Of a DNA stretch of 64,000 nt, positions 23,768 to 34,397 are shown one piece after another; within the stretch, counting starts at the first letter, position 1, and every line of letters starts with the position of its first letter. Under the pieces are notes generated by a model that ran no database searches, was not told where the DNA came from, and saw only the letters and a program-made list of their open reading frames with translations. The DNA comes from Asterias amurensis (lineage: Eukaryota > Echinodermata > Asteroidea > Forcipulatida > Asteriidae), in the NCBI RefSeq assembly GCF_032118995.1, contig NC_092656.1:8189761-8253760 (forward strand), in the 5' to 3' direction. The position numbers and the translations under genes were made by a program.

Positions 23768-24868
23768 ATGGCCATACCAGAAATTAAGTACACCCAGGTA
23801 AGCTTTCTTCTGCCATTCAATTTCAGTGACAGGCCGGGGGAGAGGGGGGCATTTTGTTTTGTCATTTCAAGCTGCCAGCCTTAAAGTTTCCACATTTTTA
23901 TTCCACACTGTCATTTTGTATTGTACCCGAGTTTGAAACCTTCGGACAGAGGGGAATCAATATTGTAACCTTTGCGTACACATTCTAGATTTTTTTTCAT
24001 TCCGTTCCATTTCGTTCAACCACAACAAGCACTATGCTTAAAAAGTGGTACACTTTAGCGCAATAGTGGGTACAGTGACAATGGGTGCACTTGATAAGCT
24101 TCCCCGGGTAGACCCCGCAGTGCTCATTCGGGTGAGCCCCGGACAAGAGCTAATCAAATAATCTCTCGTGGTGACGTCATGCACTTTGGGCCAGCCCCAA
24201 GTGACTCGTTCCACAAGCAGGGCACTTGAGGATGACCCGAGTGAGCCCCTGGAATGTTGTCAAAGCTAATCGAACGTACCGGGGCAGACTGGGGTGGACC
24301 CAGGGAAGCTAAACGAACACACCTAATCTCGGACACAAGTGAACACTGACATTTAAAATCAGGTAAGCGTTATTAATTGTAGCCGAATTAGCATTTTAAT
24401 TCATGGCACTGCATCATAAAAATTTCTTCTTCTTTTTCCTCAAGTTGTTTATCAACAATGAGTTTGTGAACTCTGTGAGTGGGAAGACATTCCCCACCAT
24501 CAACCCAACGACGGGAGAGAAAATCTGTGACATCCAGGAAGGGGATAAGGTATGATTTTAAAACTCTCTAGAAATATTCTGCTATACAGCCAGGGATCAC
24601 ACCCGAGTTTATGATACAACCTTGGAAGCAGTGCCAGCAGAGCGATCACCTGAGGCAGAGGGGGATGCATGCACCTTTTTATTTAAACATTAAAATAGCT
24701 TGGGTTTTTAACAAATAAAAATTGACTGGTTGGACTTGAACCTGCAACCCCTGAGTGCGTTCAGACGCTCTACCAACTGAGCTATCTACATGTAGCCCTA
24801 TGCTATGTTCTCATTCTCCCTATATTTGTCAACATTGTGTTTGTTTGTTTGTTTGTTTGTTTGTTTGT

Positions 24869-24928
<60 letters not shown>

Positions 24929-27900
24929 TTGTTTGTTTGTTTGTTTGTTTGTTTGTTTGTTTGTTTGTTTGTTTCCATTCATACAATCATACATACAGAT
25001 AAATAATGAATTATTGTCAATATAAAATGTAGCATACATTAAAAGACTATACAGTATGAATGGGGGTGACATCCAGAGAAGGACTGGCCTTCTGTTAAAC
25101 GGAGCACACGAGACTGCGGTCAAATAAATCAACTATGAATAAAACAAGCAATGAGCTTGTTTGGGGGCTGCCATGCAGTCTGAAACCATACAATCTGAAT
25201 TATTTTGTGTGTCGTTTCTACAGGCAGATATTGATTTGGCAGTCAAAGCTGCAAAGGAGGCTTTCAAACTTGGGTCACCATGGAGAACTATGGATGCCTC
25301 AAAGAGAGCAGAATACCTCATGAAGTTGGCCGACTTACTTCAGAGAGATGTGGAATATCTGGCAGTAAGTAGCACTTATTTAAAGCACGTGTGTTACATT
25401 GGTAAGAGCAGAATCTACACAACGTGACCCTGGTTTCCTGGCGGAATCCCAGTTTAGGTTTCTATCGGGGCTGTCAATATTCACTCAATTCCGTTAATAA
25501 AAATTATACTTGCATTACAGTGACAGGGTTCTATTTCCACTCTGACCAACTCTTGCGTAATTCCATTTTTTATTGGATTTCAATAACAAAATTTATAAAT
25601 AAGACACGGCTTTTGACATCTTCTTGTAGTCTTTGGAGACTGTGGACAACGGTATGATCATAACAAAGAGTAGACGTGGTGTGATTCGAGCTGCTGGGAT
25701 GCTTCGCTACTATGCAGGATGGGCAGACAAGATACATGGGAAGACCATTCCCCTTGGTAAGTAATAAGAATCAACACAAGTAGTGCCCACATACTATGTC
25801 AGCTGATTTGACACTTCAAAACTGGTCATGACTTTGTTCCGATACCCGATGTATTTTCCTCATCCTTACCATAACCCTTTTATTTATCTATTTAGATGGT
25901 AAACTCTTCTGCTACACACGCTATGAACCAAAGGGTGTAATCGGTGCCATCATACCCTGGAATTTTCCGATACAAATTATGATACGCAAGATGGCGACAG
26001 CCCTCGCCTGCGGTAACACCATAGTGGTCAAGCCTGCAGAACAGACACCATTGACAGCTCTGTGCATAGCTACTCTGGTCAAAGAGGTAAATTGTTAAGC
26101 TTTAAATCACTTGAACTTACATGGAAAGTGTACCTTTGTAGTTTTAATCTATATATAAATGTAGATACACAGTTAAAATAACATGTGAAAACTTCATTTG
26201 GTCACATTTTTGAGATATCGCAACAAATCAAAAGATGAAGAATAATCCTCAAAAAGGAATACACTAATTGAGAAACGTTTGCAATAAAGTTTCTCATTGC
26301 AGTAAAATTACGAGTGAAATGTTTCTCAAAATGCCTAAAGCCTGGTTCATACTTCCTGCGAATGCGAAGCGAATTCGACGTGAATTTGACGTCACAACCC
26401 TCCCATCGCAGCGATATTTGCAAGTGAGTTGAGCAAAGTTGAATTCGTTGCGAATTTGTGACGTCAACTTTCGTATCGCATTCGCATTCGTAGTAAGTAT
26501 GAACCGGGCTTCATACTATCAAAAGCTGCTGTGGTATTCTATTAACCAAAAGTTTTTTATTAGGGCTTACTTGTAAACACTATGACAAGGTAATAATGGC
26601 CCGGTCCCACTGCAGCGATAACGAAAACGATAACGATCACGACGCAAAGAAAACGCATTCTATTGGTCGATTTGCTCCTTGCAGAATACGCACACGCTCA
26701 TTCAACCAATGTAATGCGTTCTCTTTGCGTCGTTATCGTTATCGTTCTCGTTGTCGCTGCAGTGGGACCGGGCCTTAAGGGTTTCAAACTCCAAGAAATG
26801 ACACGGTCCAACAGTTCAAACTCCAAGCATTAATATTAAGAAGTCTAACAGTTTCAAACTACAAAACAATAGGCCTATAACAAAGTTTGTTTACATACTC
26901 AGTGCCTTAAGTACCTTGTTTTGTAGATACGTCGCTATATAAGACTTTGATATTATTAATATTATTAAACTTGTATCCTGCGCACTTTTGCTAAGTAGAC
27001 AATCATTATAAGCACAATTTTCAGCTTCGAGCAGCTATGAAGTATGCCCAGGAAACAGCTAGTTCCCTTTGAGAGCCCAAAGTTTCATGATAAGAAGTAA
27101 CAATAAACAATAAATATTATACCTCCCTTTTGATTGTTATTTTAGGCAGGTTTCCCAGCTGGTGTTTTCAACATCGTCCCTGGGTATGGACCAACAGCTG
27201 GTGCCTCCCTCTCAGAACACATGAATGTTGATATGGTTACGTTCACTGGCTCCGTACAGGCAAGCCTATAGCCCCCTTTTTTCTTTCTTTTCTCTCTATT
27301 TTAATTGCTATTGTTACCATCATGACCATGGTCAAAAGGCCTCTGTAAACATTCATTTTCAATCAGTAAATTTCGCCATGCTTGGCCTGCGGTTCTGGTC
27401 AAAGAGAGACCAGCTTTTTGCGCGACTTTCTTGGGTAAATGCCGCAGGCTTTGCCTCGAGTCGTGGTTTTCCTCTTGAATTTTGATTGTACTCCCTTTGT
27501 TGTTTTTTTCCTGTCATTCTCTGAGCGCTTTGTACCCTTAGGAAAAGGTGCTAAATAAATGGTTTTACTATTATTATTTTTGTTGTCTCTTCTAATGTTT
27601 TTACCAATATGTGCATTATTGTACTTTTTATCTGCTCTAGAATGGTGAAGGGTCATGAGCTAAAACCCTACCAAAGTACATTAGGCCCATGGAGTTGTTC
27701 AAAGCACTCACAGTGCTTAGCACGATGCATCCATGGGTAAAACACAAACTAATATCAAAATCAGTTTAAATTGAAGGTAATTAATTTGAATGTTGCTTGT
27801 TGGTTATTTGTTCAGGTTGGCAAGTTGATTCAGCAAGCATCAGGTCGGAGTAATCTGAAACATGTAGCCCTTGAGCTTGGAGGGAAGAGCCCTAACGTGG

Positions 27901-30900
27901 TATTTGCTGATGCAGATTGTAAGTATTTCAGATCTCCACAGGGGTTGAATTAACCAGGATCCCATCAAAATCCCAATGGGATCCCACCAAAATCCCAATG
28001 GGAGTCCCGCTGGAAACTCATCAAACAATTGAGCTTAATATGAAAAATTCTAGGATAGAAGATGGAGAAGAAGGAAAAAATAGATGAAAAACAAGAGGTG
28101 TTTGTGCTGGTATTACACGAAAAACCTAATCAGAAAACCCAATTTGTTAACAAGATTTTCTGCTTCAATATAACCATAAACATTGTGTTCTACTTTCACA
28201 GTGGATTACGCAGTAGAGGTGAGCCACGGTGCGCTGTTCAGCCACTCGGGGCAAGTCTGCTGTGCCGCGACTAGGACCTACGTCCAGGAGGGAGTCTATG
28301 ATGAGTTTGTTAAGAAGAGTGCTGAGCGTGCAAGCAAGAGAATCATCGGAAACCCTTATGATGAGAAGACAGAGTCTGGACCTATTGTAAGTGTTAGACT
28401 AAGGCATCAGGGTAAACATGGTAAATGACATCCCCTGACCATTGCCTTGGTGCCCCTGCCCTCATAGGGGCACCCGTACTAAGGCAAACTTACCTGCAAC
28501 TTGTATTTCAAACTTCAAGTAATAGATTACAAGGAAAACTGACAGGGTAAATTGTTTAAATAAACAAAACAAAACAAATCAAACCACATTGCTTTTATAC
28601 AGATTGACACAGACCAGGTGAGTAAAATTATGGAGCTGATTGAAAGTGGCAAGAATGAGGGAGCTAAGCTGCAGTGCGGAGGAAAGCGCATCGAAGGGAA
28701 GGGTAACTTCATCGAGTCGACCGTCTTCTCTGAAGTGACTGATGATATGAGAATCGCCAGAGAAGAGGTCAGTTTTTAAGGCGGTAACACAGGGAGGAAA
28801 AAGGCTTCAGTTGGTGGGAATAATAACCTTGATAGTGGCTGGCCAAGGCCCATTGAAATATTACCCATAATAAAAAACTGATCTTAGTGCTTGTTCTAAA
28901 AACAACTCAAGTGTCAAACTGTGTGGAGAGTGTTCTTCTCATGTCATTTGACTCCTATTTATTAGGCCTACTTCCTGAGATGCCCCCTACTGGAGCAAGA
29001 ATGCAGAATTGGAGCCTTGCAGAGTACAATGATATTGCAATGGAGCTGTGTTCAGTTCTGGCTGAAACACAACATCTGGTGTGATGACACGATAAGAAGA
29101 AGAAGACTCCTGTCTTGTAAATAATTATCTGGGTCAGTAAAAGTTTGGAACCACAAGCCCTGTAGTCTTGTTGATTTTCCCCCCAAAACTGAGCCTTTTC
29201 ATTCATCTTCTTCTCTGTACATTTCCTCCAGATCTTTGGTCCTGTTCAGCAGATCATCAAGTTTAAGACTCTTGAGGAAGTTATTGATCGAGCTAATGAT
29301 ACAGAGTTTGGTCTTGCCGCAGGGGTCATCACCAAAGACATTGATAAAGCTCTTGCAATCGCCAACAGCGTCAGGGCCGGAAGCGTTTGGTCAGTTGTCA
29401 ATTCTTAGCATTGTATTATTTTTAAACAATTGAAGAATTGAGGCTTTAAAACCAGCTACAACTGTTTTCCTTTGCACTCCTCAGAATCAAACTCCACACT
29501 TAAGTCCAGAAATATAAAATTAAAACACTAAAGTGTACTTGAGGCAGAGCAGTATAGTTCTCCGGACCTAAGCACTCGTGTTGTCAGCAGAAGAGTGTGA
29601 GTTCAAATCGCGGTCATGCCATTTGTGCACTTGAGCAAGGCACTTAGCCATAATTGCTTAGTAAAAAGTTGGGAAGGTAGTACATTTTGTTCTATCAGCC
29701 AGTGGATGATACCCAAGCTAACATCATTACAAATATTAAAGGGAATAACCCTGTTTCAGCCCAAGGAGTAGGTGTTAATTAGCTAGCTCCCGATGAGAGT
29801 TGTTTTGGATAGACAGCCCAAATCATTTAAGTGTAGCCCTCACCTTGAAGTGGCCGTCTATGGCCTTGTGATGTTAAGCTATAATCTCATAAAAACATAA
29901 AAGGAATTTGTCATATTTTCTATTATTGTCCAACAGGATCAACACCTATGGAGTGGTAGATTTCCGTGCTCCATTTGGAGGCTACAACATGTCTGGTGTT
30001 GGACGGGAAGGGTAAGATAGGATTCATAGTTGCAACTTCATATTCGTAGGTTTTGTAGCATTGAATAGTGAGGTATCGATATTTGGTTTGCAGTAATACC
30101 ATGTGTGTAACTACTTGCCAGGTAGAGTTTGTGCTTAAAGATATGTCTTGCTTTATTCTAGATACTACCGTGGAGTAGATGTTTGGGGGTTCAGGAGACT
30201 TGTCAGTTCTGAAAAGAACTGTCCTGCTTTTTAACTATATGTGTATTACCTGGGCGGATTCATTCATTCATTCATTTTTGGTCTATTATTTAAAAAACAA
30301 ATTCCCATGGCGACCGGAGGTCGAATTACAGAAAATTACAGAGATTAAAAAAAATAAAAAATAAAACTAATATACATGTAAGAAATAATTGATTAAGGAG
30401 AGACAAATATTTACATTGATGGTATAGAAAATAGGCTGGGGCTACTACTACTTAGCTCATAGGATCATAATTAACTGCACTACCAGTAAGTTCATAAATT
30501 GGTCTCAACGTTTCGACTAGCTTGCTCTAGCCATCATCAGGATGAAAAAGGGGTCATCAGGAAGGTTTACGCTTAGTCATCATCAGTTCTCGGTAAAATG
30601 AATGGCACTTAAATACTTTCTTTGCTTAGAAGTGCAGCAGCTTTCGATAGTAAAAAGCCTTCAAGAATCATTTCACAATTGTGGTCATCAGTTTTATCCC
30701 CCAAAAATTGACTTTCAGATTGTGTAGTCCAATTACAGATTATTCTACCTGCGTAGACAATGCCCACTACGGATTTACAGCAATATCTCCAAAATGCTAC
30801 CACCTCTCAAAATGAAAGTTTCACAGTTTTGTTATTTACTGTTTATAGCTACATTTGTATAGGATTAAAACAATTTAAATTGTTCCAAAAAAAGATGGTG

Positions 30901-32089
30901 TACAATCCCTTCAAAAGAAATTTTAAAAAGCAAGTCAAAACCCACCAAAAAAATGTTGACATTCTGTTTTTCGCCAAACAGTAACTTTGGAAATCACTCG
31001 ATGGCAATTAAGGAGGCAATATGCATTTTGAATGAGTATTTGACGTGTTTTACTTTCTTCCTCTTACAGGGGTGAAGAATCACTCAGTGATTTCTGTGAG
31101 ATAAAAACGGTGAGTAGCAGAAGATAATTAAGAAACAATCTACAAACTAATTAGAATCTCCAACCAATCAACCTCAATTTCTCTGCAATGTATCACTAGT
31201 GTTAAATTTCTGTATATGGCTAATTGAAGCAACTGTCAAAGAACAAACATCTGGAGAGTCCTGTGTGTTTACAAAAATCACCCGAGTAACCAAACCTAGC
31301 TACTTCTCCTACACCAAAAAACTTAGGGTGATCCAACAAACGCCGAATCACTGTGTCTATGTCAGGGGAGAAGTTGTGGGCTTGCTTGGGATGTAGGCCC
31401 ATGTTGGCTGCTTAGACGAAAGGGTCTAGTGTTGCCCAAGGTCTTGCAACGCATCCGCAACAATTAATCATCGCCAATAATTACTATAATAATCACCACT
31501 GCACTGCTAACAGCCAGTGGTGGAGGAGCACCTTGGTAGCCTGGGGTGGACACTGGACAGAAAGTCTAAGGCACACAAGGACAGACATGTTCAGATTCAA
31601 GATACGACTGTCATAATGGTGGCCAGCATTTGAAGACGAGTTGTCAGTATTACCATAGTGAACAGACATCTGGAGAGTCCTGTGTTTTTCGATAATCAAT
31701 GATCAACCGAGTTTATCTTAAACCTAGCTACTTATCCTATGGCACAAAACTTAGGGTGTTCCAACAAACACTGAATCGTCATGCCTGTGTCTGTGTCCAG
31801 GGAGAAGTTGTGGGCTTCCTTGGGATAAAACCCACAACGGCTGCTTAGACAAAAGGACTTTAATAAGTGTTGACCAAGTTTCCTTGTAAGAGAGTGTCTT
31901 TGTGTTGCAAAACACAGCAACCATCCGCAACAATTAATCATCATCGCCAATGTTGTTTTTACTATATTACCAATGCACCGCTAACAGCCAGTGGTGGAGT
32001 CGTACCTTCGCAGCCTCTGACGTGTTAATTTTACTATTACATTTTTTCCTCCCTAGGTTGTCATCAAAGTTCCTGAGAAGAATTCCTAA
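23768..32089 (+). CDS. ALDH gene C: aldehyde dehydrogenase, ALDH1A/retinal dehydrogenase-like, complete tandem copy of B
   Basis: Thirteen coding exons: 23768-23797, 24445-24549, 25224-25364, 25630-25756, 25896-26086, 27146-27259, 27816-27918, 28202-28386, 28603-28767, 29232-29389, 29937-30011, 31070-31109 and 32057-32089. Every exon has the same length and phase as in gene B; the total is 1467 nt and 488 residues. Exon 6 ends with a GC donor (acag|gcaagc) where B has gtaagc. Start [10 protein letters not shown], no targeting presequence. Asn169 (PWNFP), Lys192 (VVKPAEQ), Glu268 (LELGGK), Cys302 (GQVCCAATR) and Glu399 (EEIFGP) are present, so the enzyme should be active. By hand, 32 residues differ from B; 8 fall in a 14-residue stretch of exon 4 and others at [16 protein letters not shown] and VVDFRAPFG. 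Position 177 is again Arg. The gene spans 8.3 kb against 11.3 kb for B, because B's introns hold more repeats. Confidence 0.95.
24080..24325. mobile_element. Foldback MITE, family F4, ALDH C intron 1
   Basis: Inverted ends gcttccccgggtagacccc (24096) and ggggtggacccagggaagc (24290). Related end sequence occurs twice in PMF1 intron 3 (35357 and 35473). Confidence 0.65.
24715..24800 (-). mobile_element. tRNA-derived SINE, ALDH C intron 2
   Basis: On the - strand: tagctcagttggtagagcg (box A) and GGTTCAAGTCC (box B), in good tRNA order. The acceptor stem is not paired well enough for a working tRNA gene. Confidence 0.6.
24836..24974 (+). repeat. Composite microsatellite (TTTG)n(CTTG)n(TTTG)n
   Basis: About 35 tetranucleotide units: TTTG, then about 14 CTTG, then TTTG again. 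The symmetric block order suggests a CTTG variant spread inside a TTTG array. It lies in ALDH C intron 2. Confidence 0.95.
26337..26513. mobile_element. Foldback MITE, family F1, ALDH C intron 5
   Basis: Ends agcctggttcatacttcctg and agtatgaaccgggcttc; same family as 1928-2111. Confidence 0.85.
26596..26777. mobile_element. Foldback MITE, family F5 (GGCCCGGTCCCACTGCAGCG ends)
   Basis: Long inverted ends (ggcccggtcccactgcagcg and cgctgcagtgggaccgggcc, about 40 bases each), followed by TTAA on the right. Only 80 bases from the F1 element to its left. Confidence 0.88.
29540..29700 (+). mobile_element. tRNA-derived SINE, ALDH C intron 10
   Basis: Box A-like (gagcagtatagttctc) and box B-like (GAGTTCAAATCGC) with the body word gcacttgagcaaggcactta, which is shared with the SINEs in ALDH B intron 4. 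It continues into the repeat at 29715-29880. Confidence 0.6.
30425..30775 (-). mobile_element. Retroelement-like 3' remnant, ALDH C intron 11
   Basis: On the - strand a frame with [13 protein letters not shown] is followed by a stop and then, about 70 bases on, by a segment holding ctgatgatgg and cgaaacgttgagacc. Similar word pairs occur at 21740. It may be the tail of a Penelope-like element; unproven. Confidence 0.4.
31252..32020 (+). repeat. Local tandem duplication in ALDH C intron 12
   Basis: Segments about 31252-31545 and 31670-32020 share ggagagtcctgtgt, gagaagttgtgggctt, gcaacaattaatcatc and taacagccagtggtggag in the same order, offset by 420-470 bases. They are diverged, with several indels. 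Confidence 0.8.
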
Positions 32090-33369
32090 AAAGGTCCCAG
32101 AGAGTTGTTCTACACAATGCAGCAATTGATGAAGATACTGCCATATTTTGTGAATGGAAAAAAGTTATTATCCATATCAACTGCAAATACACAACAAAGA
32201 GTCAAACAAGAGACTAACTCCACAGTGTAAAACATGTGTTTATGATGGTGCACTGGTTGATAAGCAAGGGCAGAGTTCCACATTTTGAAGTCCTAATTAC
32301 AATATAATCCACAAACCGCCTGGTACGTTATGGAGGCAACAAAGGCCTTCATCAGACCTAGCTACCTTCAACATTTGCATCTTGCAATCAGGGAGACTTT
32401 GTTCAACAATCAGGGAGAACATAATTTAATTGATCATGTTGATAAGGGATACTTTCAATTGCTTGACGCTTGATGAATAACCAACTAGAAAGCTAACTGC
32501 TTTGTTCTTCGGAGCATGGAAAGAGGGGTTAGATACTAAGAAAACTTTCTGCAGAATCAGGGCACAATGCATGTATGTTTGCGATTTGACACCAAGATTG
32601 GCAGATCAGAAGCAGACAATCGCAAGTGACCTCAAGGGATCAATGCATGTGACTATCACATGTCATCATGTTAGACTGACAATTGGGACACAGCAAATCA
32701 ACTTAATTCAAAAGAGGATTTAATCTGACAAACAATAAAGAAAGAAACCAAATTGTCAATTCAAATTAACCAATTAAATAAAACTAAAATATTTTAAAAT
32801 AAAGAAAAGTATTATTTAAGGCTTTTTAGACAAAACTATTTACAGAGACTTGCTAATAAATCAAATAATCAATCCAACATCACACAGCCAACTTTGGATC
32901 TTTGGATCTATGCCTGCTTCAGACAAGTACTATCAAACATTATTATTTTCTTTTGAAAGTACACATGTGTTGTAACTTGTAGGCCTATGTATTAGAGACC
33001 AAGATATTTGAATCTAGGTCATGTAGGTACAGTAAATCCAAAATAATTGACGCCTTTACAAACAAAGTTATGATTAGCAAAACATAGGCCTACAATTCAT
33101 GTAAGGCAAATCAGCCCTACCCAGGGTGCTTTGCAGATGACAGTTGGTATGTCATCAGTAAGTGCTACGTCACAAGGAAATGCTACATTACACCATTACG
33201 TTAAACACGATAATGCACGAGTTAGTTGAATGCTCGCTGATGCCTCAGCACAAGATTATTAATCTCTAAACACTTCTTGATTGTAATTCCTACAGTTTGT
33301 ATAACAAAATTAATACTTTTCAAAATGACATTTTTGTTAATAATTCATGTAAATGTCTGGATTATTTGT

Positions 33370-33375
33370 AATAAA
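33370..33375 (+). terminator. Polyadenylation signal of ALDH gene C
   Basis: AATAAA in a segment homologous to the one in gene B (shared ttaatacttttcaaa, then attcatgtaaat), giving a 3' UTR of about 1.3 kb from 32090. Confidence 0.6.
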
Positions 33376-33395
33376 ATACAAATTCTTTGTAAAAG

Positions 33396-34000
33396 AGTGT
33401 TTGCAAATATTACTTTTCAAGTGTATGCCTAATCCTGCTAACACTTTCTAAAGCATGTGTATGCCTATATCTGTTTCAATTAATAAACTGAACGGGAAAC
33501 CTGACTTGGTAAATTTCAAATGCATACATCCAAGCAATGTACAAGATCGTGAACGGCAAACAAACAAAGCGTGTGGGGAATGTGTACTGCATGTACCTGG
33601 CCTCCGCGCAGGCCGATGTGACTTGTTAACACCTGCAGAAGATCTCATACTCATTAATTTGCTAATCCTCTGATTGGCCGCTGGTCAGGCAATCGGATCG
33701 AGCCCCAATTTAAAAAAACAGCGCTCTTAACGCGACATCAAAATATTATATTTTTTGTGGCACAATAATGTGAGGCCTTTCTAAACTAATTTGCTTGGGA
33801 AATATTATTTTTATTTTTGTAAATATTATTTTATTGTTTTTAATCAACAATATATATTTTGTGTTGCCCAATAATATTAGCCTTTCTAACCTAGTTTGCT
33901 TGGGACATATTTTTAATATTTAATCCCTACATCTAAACAAAAGGCAATGCATCTTTGAGATAGATGCAACGCTAAATTCTTATAATTCCATAGGAAGTTT
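33396..34000. other. Intergenic region between ALDH C and PMF1 3' ends
   Basis: The genes converge here. AT-rich, with two similar 60-base stretches around gcctttctaa...tttgcttggga (33775 and 33890). No gene seen. Confidence 0.5.
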
Positions 34001-34019
34001 TTAAGATAGCCAGGAGTCA

Positions 34020-34025
34020 TTTATT
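34020..34025 (-). terminator. Candidate polyadenylation signal of PMF1
   Basis: AATAAA on the - strand (TTTATT on +) about 370 bases past the PMF1 stop codon. The implied 3' UTR is 34397 down to about 34000. No other strong signal lies nearer. Confidence 0.4.
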
Positions 34026-34397
34026 CCAGGGTGTCGCATCGATCATCTCGTTGTTAGATTTTTTCAGCCTATATCCTTTCAGCACTAATTTCAGTTCCTG
34101 TAGCAAAAGCATCCTCACTTCCCATCGTAGCTAAACTGGCACAAATGTAGCAAAATATCAATACACATATCGACATAAATCTGTTAAAAAATAAGCCATA
34201 CCTCCTGGGACTTCTGGATCCTTGCCATTGGTTGCAGCTCTCATGGATCTTTCCGTCTCGCGAGATTGAAGGAAAGCAGTTTCATCACTTCCACTCTCGG
34301 TGGGTAGGTAAGGAGCCTCTTAAAGGGCATGGTCAATAATGCCAAGTTGGCCCTCTATGGACTGCAACAAAACTCTGTCACTGACTGAGTTTTCCAT

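Noticed and set aside
24715-24800. tRNA gene on the - strand
   Set aside because: The acceptor stem does not pair convincingly and the surround is SINE-like.
24755-25132. Open frames of repeating Cys-Leu-Phe-Val/Ala or Lys-Gln-Thr-Asn/Ala-Ser on both strands
   Set aside because: They are translations of the (TTTG)n(CTTG)n microsatellite and have no splice or start context.
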